Of a DNA stretch of 64,000 bases, positions 7,275-16,201 are shown in pieces. The DNA comes from Hyphomicrobiales bacterium. GTDB lineage: Bacteria; Pseudomonadota; Alphaproteobacteria; Rhizobiales; Rhizobiaceae. The notes under the pieces are model-generated. The model did no database searches, was not told the origin of the DNA, and saw nothing but the letters and a program-made list of their open reading frames with translations. Within the stretch, counting starts at the first letter, position 1, and every line of letters starts with the position of its first letter. A program made the translations under genes and the position numbers. The DNA lies in the NCBI GenBank assembly GCA_900468065.1, contig UBTA01000043.1, positions 23,548 to 87,547 of the forward strand. Reading direction: 5' to 3'.

Positions 7275-8767
7275 CAGACGGTCTTTCGCGCGATACGTGA
7301 AACGACTTCCGACTGCGTTTCAGCGCTTTGCTTCGCTTCAGAAAAGACATGGCCGACGCCGATCAGCACCGGGCTGTCGACGCCGATGAACTCCACCGCG
7401 GCGGCAAGCCCGTCGAGCGTGCCAACCCAACTCATCTCATTGCTGCGGGTCACCGCGCTGACGACAACGGCCGGTGTTCGGCCATTCATGCCGGCGGTCA
7501 GCAACCGTTCCCGGATCTCGCCTGAGGTTCGGCCGCCCATGTAGAAGATCGTCGTGGTTCGCGGCTCGGCCATATGCTGCCAATCGAGATTGGCCGGCAG
7601 GTGGCCGGAACGGGAATGGCCAGTGACGAAGCAGACGGACTGTGCGTGGTCGCGGTGGGTGAGCGAAATACCGAGTTTTGCGGCCATGGCGCTGGCGGAT
7701 GTGATGCCCGGCACGATATCGACGGCAATGCCCTCCTTTTCCAGGGAGGCGATTTCCTCGCCGGCGCGTCCGAAGATCATCGGGTCGCCGGACTTGAGTC
7801 GGACGACGCGCTTGCCGGCCTTGGCGAGCGAAATCATCATGGCATTAATGTCTTCCTGCTTGCAGCTTGTACGGCCGCCACGTTTTCCGACCAGCAACCG
7901 CTTGGCCTCGCGCCGGGCGAGCTCCAGTACCTCGTCGGAGACCAGATCATCGAACAGGATAACGTCGGCGGCCTGCAAGGCCCGCACGGCCTTAAGCGTC
8001 AGGAGTTCCGCATCGCCAGGACCTGCGCCGACGAGCGTGACGCGGCCAATGGACGAGTGGGCCGCAATGTCGAGGCGGCCGGCGAGGCAGAGAAGATCGC
8101 TTTCGGTCCCCACCTCTGGAGCCGGGCCGAAGGCGCGGTCGACGAAACTTTCCCAAAAAGCGCGCCGTGGCGCGCCGGGGCTCACCCTTGCATTGACCTT
8201 GTCACGGATGGCGTGTGCCAGGGCCGCCCATGACTTCAAGGACAGAGGCATTAATGTCTCGATGCGGCGGCGGATCGCCTGCGCCAAAATGGGGGCTGCG
8301 CCATCGGTCGAGATAGCGACGACGACGGGCGAACGGTTGACTATCGAGCCGAACTGGAACTGGCAGTAGTTGGGTTTGTCGATGACGTTGACCGGGACTC
8401 CGGCCTTGCCGGCGGCATCGAAGAAGTTTGCAGCGGCCCCATCCTCCTCGCAGTCTGCGATTGCAATGGCTGCATCGTCGAACGCAGCGGCATGCCATTC
8501 CTGTCGGTGGTGGATGAAACGTCCGTTTTCAGATTCCGAACCCCGATGGATGAGATTGGAAAATGTTTCGCTGAGTTTCTCCGCATAGACATGAACCTCA
8601 GCACCGCAGGCGGCCAGCAGTTCCCCCTTCCAGGCGGCTGCGGCCGATCCGCCGGCAACGATGGCCCGTTTTCCTTCGAGCGCCCAGAACACGGGTAGCT
8701 TCGCGAGTGGCGCAACGCGGGCGGGGGTGGCGTCCCGGTCACTCGGCAGCAGCTGCAAGACATCCAT
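7274..8767 (-). CDS. cysG: Siroheme synthase (Met8-like domain plus uroporphyrinogen-III methyltransferase)
   Basis: The 497-residue protein makes siroheme, the prosthetic group of the NirB nitrite reductase encoded upstream. The N-terminal half is a Met8/CysG-N dehydrogenase-chelatase with an NAD-binding segment (KRAIVAGGSAAAAWK). The C-terminal half is SUMT, with VTLVGAGPGDAELLTLKA, VRLKSGDPMIFGRAGEE and VPGITSASA. The start at 8767 is supported by AGGGGG about nine bases upstream; it overlaps the end of nasA by 29 bp. A longer frame from 8818 is not needed. It completes the nitrate-assimilation operon. Confidence 0.95.
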   Translation of the reverse strand: MDVLQLLPSDRDATPARVAPLAKLPVFWALEGKRAIVAGGSAAAAWKGELLAACGAEVHVYAEKLSETFSNLIHRGSESENGRFIHHRQEWHAAAFDDAAIAIADCEEDGAAANFFDAAGKAGVPVNVIDKPNYCQFQFGSIVNRSPVVVAISTDGAAPILAQAIRRRIETLMPLSLKSWAALAHAIRDKVNARVSPGAPRRAFWESFVDRAFGPAPEVGTESDLLCLAGRLDIAAHSSIGRVTLVGAGPGDAELLTLKAVRALQAADVILFDDLVSDEVLELARREAKRLLVGKRGGRTSCKQEDINAMMISLAKAGKRVVRLKSGDPMIFGRAGEEIASLEKEGIAVDIVPGITSASAMAAKLGISLTHRDHAQSVCFVTGHSRSGHLPANLDWQHMAEPRTTTIFYMGGRTSGEIRERLLTAGMNGRTPAVVVSAVTRSNEMSWVGTLDGLAAAVEFIGVDSPVLIGVGHVFSEAKQSAETQSEVVSRIARKTV

Positions 8768-11396
8768 CAATAATCCCCCTGATTTCTGCGCGGCACGAGC
8801 CGCAGTTGGTTCCGGCATTCAATTCCTTGCCGACCGCCTCGACGCTGTGGCAGCCGCTGCGCACGGCGGCGACGATCTGGTTGACGCCGACGCTGAAGCA
8901 GGAGCAGACGGTGGCGCCGGGGTCCATGCGTCCGGCGCCGGGACGTCCGGCAACGACGCCGAAGCGCTTTGCCAGTTCGGAGTGCCGGACGGCGAGCTGT
9001 TCGATGGCCCAGTTGCGCGCGACGGCGACCGGCTGGCGGGCGAGGAAAAAGGCGGCAAGGAGGCGATCGCCTACGAAGAAGGCCAGGCGCAGGTCGCCGG
9101 TTTGAGTGTCGGCGTAGCCGAGCGGCTCGATATCGCCGGGAATGCCGAGATGGGTGCGGCACCACTGCGTCCAGTTTTCGGGCGCGACCTCGAACGCCAG
9201 TTCCAGGCGCCAGCCCGCTTCGGCCTTCGCCATGGCCCAGTAGGTGGCGTCGAGGCCCTGCGGTTTGGCGGCCGAAACCGCGAAACCATAGCTCGCGACC
9301 TTTAGTGGCCGGGCAGTGACGGCGACGTTTTTCGAGGCCGGTTGGCCGGAGAAGGGGTCGGTGACCGGCGCGACAACGGCGTCGATGCGGGCCTTGGCGG
9401 CAAACTGGTCGTTCCAGTGCATGGGCACGAACAAGTTGCCGCGGGCCTGACGTTCGGTCACGAGGGCACGCACCACGGCCTTGCCGTAGGGGCTTTCGAT
9501 TTCGACGAGGCCCGCGCTGGCGATGCGGAGTTCCATTGCGTCGCGCGGGTGGATCTCGGCAAACGGCTCGCCGATATGGGCGGAGAGCCGGGCGCTTTTG
9601 CCGGTCCGCGTCATCGTATGCCACTGGTCCCGGATGCGGCCGGTGTTCAGCGTTAGCGGAAAATCTGTGCTGGTGCGGTCCGAGATCGGAGCGCTGACGG
9701 CAATGAAACGCGCCTTGCCATCGGAATGGAGGAAGCTGCCGTCGGCGAAGAACCGAGTTGTGTGGGGCTCAGCGCCTGCCGGCTGCGGCCATTGAAAGGG
9801 GCTCAGCACATTGTAGGTCTTTTCATCGATGTGCTGATGCGCACCGATGTCGAAATCGCGGCCGCCGTCGTTTTCAAAGGCCGAGAGGGCAGCATGTTCG
9901 GCAAAGACTTTGGCTGCGGACGTGAAAGAAAATCCATCCGCAAAACCCATACGACGGCCGACTTCGGCCATCTGCCACCAATCGGCCTTCGCCTCGCCGG
10001 GTGAGTTGAGAAAGGCGCGCTGGCGGGAGATGCGGCGCTCTGAGTTGGTGACGGTGCCATCCTTTTCGCCCCAGCCGAGCGAAGGCAAAAGCACATGGGC
10101 ATATTTCGTCGTGTCGGTTTGCTGAAGGACGTCTGATACCACCACCAAAGGACAGGTGGCGATGGCGGCGGCGACGGCATCAGCGTCAGGCATCGAGACA
10201 GCGGGGTTGGTCGCCATGATCCACAGCGCCTTGATCCGGCCATCGGCGACGGCGCGGAACATATCGATGGCCCTGAGACCCGGTTTGCGGGCAATATCTG
10301 ACGACCGCCAGAAGCGCTGGACGCGGTCGCAATCCTCCGGGTTTTCTATCGCCATATGGGCGGCAAGCATATTGGCAAGACCGCCGACCTCGCGTCCGCC
10401 CATGGCATTCGGCTGGCCGGTGAGCGAGAATGGGCCCATGCCGGGCCTGCCGATGCGTCCAGTTGCCAGATGGCAATTGATGATGGCGTTGACCTTGTCG
10501 GTGCCGGAAACCGATTGGTTGACGCCCTGACTGTAGCAAGTGACGACTTTTTCGGTTTCCTCAAACAGCCGGAAGAACTGGCGCAATTGCATCGAGGGCA
10601 GGCCTGTCAATTCCACCAGGTCGGGGATGTTGAGGGCAGAGGCGGTGGCGAAGGCTTCTGCGAAGCCATTGGTATGCTGGCCGATATAGTTCTGGTCGAT
10701 CGAAGACGTCCCGGCGAGATGGGCAAGCAGGCCCATGAACAGCGCCACGTCGCCGTCCGGGCGGATTGCCAGGTGCAGATCGGCGATATCGGCTGTCATC
10801 GTCCGGCGCGGGTCTATGACCACGACTTTCATGCCCGGGCGGGCTGCCTTGGCGGCGGCGAGGCGCTGGTAGATCACCGGATGACACCAGGCGAGATTGG
10901 AGCCGGTTAGGATGACGAGATCGGCGAGCTCGATGTCCTCGTAGGTACCCGGCACCGTATCGGCACCGAAGGCGCGGTGATGGCCAGCGACGGAGGACGA
11001 CATGCATAGCCGCGAATTGGTGTCGATATTGGCCGAGCCGATGAAACCTTTCATCAGCTTGTTGGCGACGTAGTAATCCTCGGTCAGCAATTGGCCGGAA
11101 ACGTAGAAGGCCACGGAATCCGCGCCATGCTCGACGATGGTTTGTGAGAAACGGGAGGCCACGTGATCAAGCGCCTCATCCCAGTTCGCCCGCTCTCCAT
11201 TGATCTGCGGATGAAGAATTCGTCCGTCGAGATCGATGGTTTCGGCCAGCGCCGAGCCCTTGGAACACAGTCGCCCGAAGTTGGCAGGATGATCCGGGTC
11301 TCCGCTGACGCTGACTACGCCGGTGTCATCGATCTTGGCAATCACGCCGCAGCCGACACCGCAATAGGGACAGGTGGTCTTGGTCTCAGTGGACAT
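8739..11396 (-). CDS. nasA: Assimilatory nitrate reductase catalytic subunit
   Basis: This 885-residue molybdopterin oxidoreductase reduces nitrate to nitrite in the cytoplasm. The N-terminus carries the [4Fe-4S] cysteines (CPYCGVGCGV, then CSKGSA), followed by the bis-MGD domains (MSSSVAGH, TGQPNAMGGREVGGLANM) and the C-terminal MGD-binding region (LNTGRIRDQWHTMTRTGKS). A BFD-like [2Fe-2S] domain at the end (CSCFSVGVNQI, GTNCGSCRAEI) fits electron supply from NADH or a flavoprotein. The second ATG at 11396 is chosen for its spacing from GGGAGA. It follows nirD in the operon after a repeat-bearing gap. Confidence 0.95.
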   Translation of the reverse strand: MSTETKTTCPYCGVGCGVIAKIDDTGVVSVSGDPDHPANFGRLCSKGSALAETIDLDGRILHPQINGERANWDEALDHVASRFSQTIVEHGADSVAFYVSGQLLTEDYYVANKLMKGFIGSANIDTNSRLCMSSSVAGHHRAFGADTVPGTYEDIELADLVILTGSNLAWCHPVIYQRLAAAKAARPGMKVVVIDPRRTMTADIADLHLAIRPDGDVALFMGLLAHLAGTSSIDQNYIGQHTNGFAEAFATASALNIPDLVELTGLPSMQLRQFFRLFEETEKVVTCYSQGVNQSVSGTDKVNAIINCHLATGRIGRPGMGPFSLTGQPNAMGGREVGGLANMLAAHMAIENPEDCDRVQRFWRSSDIARKPGLRAIDMFRAVADGRIKALWIMATNPAVSMPDADAVAAAIATCPLVVVSDVLQQTDTTKYAHVLLPSLGWGEKDGTVTNSERRISRQRAFLNSPGEAKADWWQMAEVGRRMGFADGFSFTSAAKVFAEHAALSAFENDGGRDFDIGAHQHIDEKTYNVLSPFQWPQPAGAEPHTTRFFADGSFLHSDGKARFIAVSAPISDRTSTDFPLTLNTGRIRDQWHTMTRTGKSARLSAHIGEPFAEIHPRDAMELRIASAGLVEIESPYGKAVVRALVTERQARGNLFVPMHWNDQFAAKARIDAVVAPVTDPFSGQPASKNVAVTARPLKVASYGFAVSAAKPQGLDATYWAMAKAEAGWRLELAFEVAPENWTQWCRTHLGIPGDIEPLGYADTQTGDLRLAFFVGDRLLAAFFLARQPVAVARNWAIEQLAVRHSELAKRFGVVAGRPGAGRMDPGATVCSCFSVGVNQIVAAVRSGCHSVEAVGKELNAGTNCGSCRAEIRGIIDGCLAAAAE

Positions 11397-11435
11397 GGGC
11401 ATTCTCCCTGCAGTTCAGTCGCCCATGGCTTTCAC

Positions 11436-11619
11436 CCTCCTCTGTCAGCGTCGCTGATACCTCACCTTCAAGGGGGGAGACCGGGAACCAGCCGCGCCGT
11501 TCGTCTCCTTCAACTGGAAGCCGGACCGCCTGGGCCTCGAGCCTGCAGCACGAGGCAGCAGCATAGGGGGTCCGACCTCCCCCCTTGAGGGGGAGATGTC
11601 GCGAAGCGACAGAGGGGGG
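11436..11619. repeat. Inverted pair of Rhizobiales-type palindromic repeats
   Basis: One copy spans about 11436-11479 (CTCTGTCAGCGTCGCTG ... CTTCAAGGGGGGAG) and an inverted copy about 11577-11619 (CTCCCCCCTTGAGGGGGAG ... GCGAAGCGACAGAGGGGGG). The copies differ by several substitutions and by length, so they are old. Similar GC-rich palindromes are scattered in intergenic DNA of many Rhizobiales. The pair lies inside the nirD-nasA gap and would fold as a long hairpin in the transcript, possibly affecting processing or stability. Confidence 0.65.
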
Positions 11620-11638
11620 CATTCCTTGCTCCATGCGC

Positions 11639-11974
11639 CTATTCCGCCGCCATCATCAGGCTCTCACGCGCGATGGAGAGCGTACCGTCCTCGTTGCGCA
11701 CCCGGATCGTTCGCACTTCTCCCTGGTCGGCACCGAGCGCCTTGCCGGTTTCGAGCGAGATGACCCAGTTGTGCAGCGGGCAGGTGACGGCCTTGGCGTG
11801 AACGATGCCCTGGCTCAAGGGACCGCCCTTGTGGGGGCAGTGGTCCTCGATGGCGAAGACCTCGTTGTCAGAGGTGCGGAAGACAGCGATCTTGCCTTGC
11901 GGGGTCTTGACGCAGCGGGCGCCGCGCAGCGGAATGTCGTTGATGTCGCCGATTGCGATCCAGTTCATGTCCAT
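11639..11974 (-). CDS. nirD: Nitrite reductase small subunit (Rieske-type)
   Basis: A 111-residue Rieske-fold protein with the VFAIEDHCPHKGGPLSQG and VTCPLHNWVISLETG boxes. Both Cys-His pairs of a [2Fe-2S] centre appear to be kept (CPHKG and CPLHNW). It partners NirB in NADH-dependent nitrite reduction. It follows nirB almost without a gap (nirB ends at 11980). The start could be the ATG at 11974 or 11968, as GAGG lies just before both. Confidence 0.93.
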   Translation of the reverse strand: MDMNWIAIGDINDIPLRGARCVKTPQGKIAVFRTSDNEVFAIEDHCPHKGGPLSQGIVHAKAVTCPLHNWVISLETGKALGADQGEVRTIRVRNEDGTLSIARESLMMAAE

Positions 11975-11979
11975 TGACC

Positions 11980-14430
11980 TCACTCCGCCGCTTCCGAGTA
12001 TCCAACCGTCGCCATCGGCCGGAATTCATGCTTGTCCTTGCCGGAGACACGCTCCGACCAGGGGTCGACCTGGGCGTATTTCTGGGAAAAGACGAAGCGT
12101 TCGTAATAGGCTTGGCGCTTGTCCGCATCGCCCATGATCTGGCGGCGGATTTCGTCGAGACCGATGCGCTTTGCCCATTTGTAGATGCGTTCGAGATAAC
12201 GGCCCTGTTCGCGGTACATCTGGGTTAGCGCCACGATGTATTGCAGCGCCTCATCTTCTGTCTTGACGAGGCCCAAAACTTCAGTGCCCTTGATGTCGAG
12301 GCCGGCAGCCCCAGCAAAATGGACTTCGAAACCGCTGTCGACGCAGATGATGCCAATATCCTTGCAGGTTGCCTCGGCGCAGTTTCGCGGACAGCCGGAG
12401 ACGGCGAGCTTCAGCTTCGCCGGTGTCCAGGATCCCCACATGAACTTTTCGATGCGAATGCCAAGACCGGTCGAATCCTGCGTGCCGAAGCGGCACCAGT
12501 CGGACCCCACGCAGGTCTTTACCGTGCGCAGGCCCTTGGCATAGGCCTGGCCGGAGATGAAGCCGGCCTTGCCAAGGTCGGCCCAGACGCCGGGAAGGTC
12601 TTCCTTCTCGATGCCGAGAAGGTCGATGCGCTGGCCACCGGTCACCTTCACCATCGGTATTTCGAACTTGTCGACCACGTCGGCGATGGCGCGCAGCTCG
12701 CCGGAATTGGTAACGCCGCCCCACATGCGTGGCACGACGGAATAGGTGCCGTCCTTCTGGATGTTGGCGTGGACGCGCTCGTTGATGAAGCGCGACTGAT
12801 AATCGTCGGCGTATTCGTCCGGCCAGTCGCAGACTAGGTAGTAGTTGAGTGCCGGTCGGCATTTGGCGCAGCCGCAGGAGGTCTTCCATTCCAGTTCCTG
12901 CATGACGGCCGGAATGGTCTTCAGGCCCTTGGCCTTGATCAGGCGGCGCACGTCGTCATGGCCAAGGTCGGTGCAGGTGCACATCGGCTGGACGGCGGCC
13001 GGATTGTAAGCGTCACCGAGCGTGATGGTCATCAACTGCTCGACAAGTCCGGTGCAGGAGCCGCAGGAGGCGGATGCCTTGGTGTGAGCCCGCACGTCAT
13101 CGAGAGAGGTCAGTCCCTTGCCGGTGATCGCGCCGGTGATCTTGCCCTTGCAGACGCCGTTGCAGCCGCAGATTTCCGCATCATCCGGCAAGGCTGCAAC
13201 GGCCGCCGTAGGGTCCAGCGTGGACGCCCCTTGGTAGGCCTGGCCGAAAATGAGCGTCTCGCGCATTTCCGAGACATCGGTGGCTTTCTTCTTCAGATCG
13301 TTGAACCAGGCGCCATCGGCGGTTTCGCCGTAAAGCACTGTGCCGATGATGCGGTTGTCCCTTAGCACCAAGCGCTTGTAGACTCCGGCCGTCGCGTCGC
13401 GCAGCACGATCTCTTCGCGATCGTCACCTTCGGCGAAATCGCCCAGCGAAAAGAGGTTGATGCCTGTGACCTTCAGTTTCGTCGGCGTGTCCGAATGCAC
13501 GAAGGCGGGCGTGCGGTCTCCAGCCAGATGCGATGCGGCGATGCGGGCCATCTCATAGAGCGGTGCGACGAGGCCGTAGACCATGCCGCCGACCTCAGCG
13601 CATTCGCCAAGCGCCAGGATATCGCCATCGGAGGTCTGCATTCCGGCGTCGACGACAATGCCGCGATTGACCGCAAGCCCGGCCTCCTTGGCAAGGCCGG
13701 CATTGGGACGGATGCCCACCGCCATAACGACGAGCGTTGCCGGGATGATCGTGCCATTGTCGAGCTCGATGCCCTCGACCTTACCATCGCCGATGATGGC
13801 TTTGGTGTTGGCCTTACAGATGACCTTGATGCCGCGCTCTTCGACGGCCTTTTGAAGCAGGTAGCCTGCGGCCGGATCGAGCTGGCGCTCCATCAGGCTC
13901 GGCATGACATGCAGCACGGTCACATCCATGCCGCGTGAGGCAAGGCCTGCGGCCGCTTCAAGGCCGAGCAGGCCGCCGCCGATGACGATGGCCTTTTCGC
14001 GCGACTGGGCGGCGAGCAGCATCGCCTGCACGTCGTCAAGATCGCGATAGGTGATGACGCCGGGCAGATCCTTGCCGGACACCGGAATGATGAAGGGAAC
14101 GGAGCCGGTGGCGATGACGAGCTTGTCATAGCTTTCGGTCACGCCGTGATCAGACGTTACGATCTTCCTCGTGCGGTCGATCGAGACGATCCTGTGGCCC
14201 TTGTAAAGCGTGATGCCATGCTCGATGTACCAGCCGTCACCATGGATGACGATCTGCTCGTAGGTCTTTTCGCCCGACAGCACCGGCGAGAGCATGATGC
14301 GGTCGTAGTTGACGCGCGGTTCGGCGTTGAAGATCGTGACATCGTATAGCCCGGGCGCCTGTTCGAGAAGATGCTCCAGCATGCGCCCGGGCGCCATGCC
14401 ATTGCCGATGACGACGAGTTTTTGAGTCAT
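11980..14430 (-). CDS. nirB: Assimilatory nitrite reductase large subunit
   Basis: The 816-residue NADH-dependent nitrite reductase turns nitrite into ammonium. Domains in order are a pyridine nucleotide-disulfide oxidoreductase part (VVIGNGMAPGRM, VIGGGLLGLEAAAGL), a BFD-like [2Fe-2S] domain (CGCNGVCKGKI, ASCGSCTGLV), and the sulfite/nitrite reductase ferredoxin-like repeats. The siroheme-[4Fe-4S] cysteines are in CVGSDWCRFG (C-x5-C) and GCPRNCAEA (C-x3-C). Length is typical. It lies five bases from the ABC transporter ATPase gene and precedes nirD. Confidence 0.96.
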   Translation of the reverse strand: MTQKLVVIGNGMAPGRMLEHLLEQAPGLYDVTIFNAEPRVNYDRIMLSPVLSGEKTYEQIVIHGDGWYIEHGITLYKGHRIVSIDRTRKIVTSDHGVTESYDKLVIATGSVPFIIPVSGKDLPGVITYRDLDDVQAMLLAAQSREKAIVIGGGLLGLEAAAGLASRGMDVTVLHVMPSLMERQLDPAAGYLLQKAVEERGIKVICKANTKAIIGDGKVEGIELDNGTIIPATLVVMAVGIRPNAGLAKEAGLAVNRGIVVDAGMQTSDGDILALGECAEVGGMVYGLVAPLYEMARIAASHLAGDRTPAFVHSDTPTKLKVTGINLFSLGDFAEGDDREEIVLRDATAGVYKRLVLRDNRIIGTVLYGETADGAWFNDLKKKATDVSEMRETLIFGQAYQGASTLDPTAAVAALPDDAEICGCNGVCKGKITGAITGKGLTSLDDVRAHTKASASCGSCTGLVEQLMTITLGDAYNPAAVQPMCTCTDLGHDDVRRLIKAKGLKTIPAVMQELEWKTSCGCAKCRPALNYYLVCDWPDEYADDYQSRFINERVHANIQKDGTYSVVPRMWGGVTNSGELRAIADVVDKFEIPMVKVTGGQRIDLLGIEKEDLPGVWADLGKAGFISGQAYAKGLRTVKTCVGSDWCRFGTQDSTGLGIRIEKFMWGSWTPAKLKLAVSGCPRNCAEATCKDIGIICVDSGFEVHFAGAAGLDIKGTEVLGLVKTEDEALQYIVALTQMYREQGRYLERIYKWAKRIGLDEIRRQIMGDADKRQAYYERFVFSQKYAQVDPWSERVSGKDKHEFRPMATVGYSEAAE

Positions 14431-14435
14431 GTCGG

Positions 14436-15233
14436 TTACTCCGCAGCTTCGACGAAGCGGTGACGTTCGTAGAGGAACTTGAGCACGGCCTCGCGGGACT
14501 TAAGGTACGTTCGGTCAGATGCCAGCTCGATGCGGTTGCGCGGCCGGACGATCGGCACGCCGAGCACTTCGCCGATACAGGCGGCCGGACCGTTGGTCAT
14601 CATGACGATCCGGTCGGACAAGAGCACAGCCTCGTCGACGTCATGGGTAATCATCAGCATGGTATTGCCGAGCCGAAGATGGATATCCATCACAGCGTCC
14701 TGCAGATGGGCGCGGGTCAGCGCATCGAGCGCGCCGAACGGCTCGTCGAGCAGAAGGATCTTCGGTTCCATGGCCAGCGCACGGGCGATGCCCACGCGCT
14801 GCTTCATGCCTCCGGAGATTTCCGACGGGCGCTTGTCCTTGGCATGGGCCATCTGGACGAGGTCGAGATTGACCATCACCCAGTCGTGGCGTTCCACCTT
14901 GCTCTTGGTCCTGCCAAAAACCTTGGAGACGGCGAGATTGACGTTCTCATAAACCGTCAACCAGGGCAGCAGGCTGTGGTTTTGGAAGACGACGGCGCGT
15001 TCCGGGCCAGGTGAATTGACTTCCCGGTTCTCCAAAAGCACGGCTCCGGATGAGACCGGCGTCAGGCCGGCAATCAAGTTGAGCAAGGTCGACTTGCCGC
15101 AGCCGGAATGCCCGATGATCGAGACGAATTCGCCCTTGTTGATCGTCAGGTTGATGCCCTTGAGAACCTCGGCCCGGTTCCCCGCCCGATCAAAATGCTT
15201 GTCTATGTGGTCGAGTTTCAGATAGGCGCTCAT
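14436..15233 (-). CDS. nrtD: Nitrate ABC transporter ATP-binding protein
   Basis: The 265-residue ATPase powers nitrate import together with the permease and binding protein encoded upstream. It has Walker A (GHSGCGKSTLLN), the signature ISGGMKQRVGIARAL and Walker B (ILLLDEPFGALD). It lacks the extra substrate-binding domain of the cyanobacterial NrtC, so it matches NrtD. The true start is the ATG at 15233, with GAGG eight bases upstream, ten bases after the permease stop. A longer frame from 15374 would overlap the permease and is not supported. Confidence 0.93.
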   Translation of the reverse strand: MSAYLKLDHIDKHFDRAGNRAEVLKGINLTINKGEFVSIIGHSGCGKSTLLNLIAGLTPVSSGAVLLENREVNSPGPERAVVFQNHSLLPWLTVYENVNLAVSKVFGRTKSKVERHDWVMVNLDLVQMAHAKDKRPSEISGGMKQRVGIARALAMEPKILLLDEPFGALDALTRAHLQDAVMDIHLRLGNTMLMITHDVDEAVLLSDRIVMMTNGPAACIGEVLGVPIVRPRNRIELASDRTYLKSREAVLKFLYERHRFVEAAE

Positions 15234-15243
15234 GATCTGTGCC

Positions 15244-16137
15244 TCAGTTTGCGGACGCGCCGCGGGTGACGATGGAGCCGACCGCTGAAACCAGCTTGTC
15301 GAGGATGAAGCCGACGACGCCGATATAGGCGAGCGCCACGATGATGTCGGGCAGGCGCGAGGAGTTCCACGCATCCCAGATAAAGAAGCCGATGCCGACG
15401 CCGCCCGTGAGCATTTCGGCTGCGACGATGGCGAGCCAGGACAGGCCTATACCGATGCGCAGGCCGGTAAAGATGTAGGGTGCTGCCGACGGCAGCATGA
15501 TCTTGAAGAAGAACTCGAACTGGTTTAGGCACAACACCTTGGCGACGTTCCGATAATCCTGCGGAATGTTGCGCACGCCGACGGCCGTGTTGATGATCAC
15601 CGGCCAGATCGAGGTGATGAAGATCACGAAGATCGCTGAAGGGTTGGAATCCTGGAACGCCGCCAGCGACAGGGGTAGCCAAGCGAGCGGCGGAACAGTG
15701 CGCAGGATCTGAAAGATTGGATCGAGACCGCGCATCGCCCAGATGGACTGGCCGATCAGCGCGCCGACGAGAACGCCGGTGACGGCGGCAAGGCCGAAGC
15801 CATAGGCAACACGTTGTAGCGATATCAGCACGCGCCAGCCGAGGCCGATGTCCTGCGATCCGAAGTTGAAGAATGGATAGGCGATCAGATCGTAGCTTTC
15901 CTGCCAGACCTGCGATGGCGGCGGCAGGGTTGCACCGGCCTCGGAACAGAGCACCTGCCAGATGACCAAAATGACGGCCAGAACGATCAGCGGCGGGCCG
16001 ACATTGCGGCCCACGGCAAGCGCGATTTTTCTGGCGGCGAATTTTGCCACGGGCCGACCAGGCAGGGCGACGACGCTTGCGCCTGTCTTGGGCAATACAG
16101 CCGGTACGATTTTTTCCCTGCGGGCCAATGCGGGCAT
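15244..16137 (-). CDS. nrtB: Nitrate ABC transporter permease
   Basis: A 297-residue inner-membrane permease of the BPD type with about six transmembrane helices. The EAA-like loop (FFFKIMLPSAAPYIFTGL) docks the ATPase, and the C-terminal AAEMLTGGVGIGFFIWDA segment is typical of the NrtB/CmpB group. The ATG at 16137 has GGAGATATT just upstream; the longer frame from 16350 overlaps nrtA's C-terminal coding sequence and is rejected. It lies 64 bp downstream of nrtA. Confidence 0.93.
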   Translation of the reverse strand: MPALARREKIVPAVLPKTGASVVALPGRPVAKFAARKIALAVGRNVGPPLIVLAVILVIWQVLCSEAGATLPPPSQVWQESYDLIAYPFFNFGSQDIGLGWRVLISLQRVAYGFGLAAVTGVLVGALIGQSIWAMRGLDPIFQILRTVPPLAWLPLSLAAFQDSNPSAIFVIFITSIWPVIINTAVGVRNIPQDYRNVAKVLCLNQFEFFFKIMLPSAAPYIFTGLRIGIGLSWLAIVAAEMLTGGVGIGFFIWDAWNSSRLPDIIVALAYIGVVGFILDKLVSAVGSIVTRGASAN

Positions 16138-16201
16138 GGAATATCTCCTGAAGGTGAAGAGGAAAGCCGGTGCAAACGGGTATGCGTCGGCATTGTTTTG
16201 G

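Noticed and set aside
7554..8369. Plus-strand open frame over cysG
   Set aside because: High GC creates long antisense frames; its translation has low-complexity composition and no motif, while cysG on the minus strand is clear.
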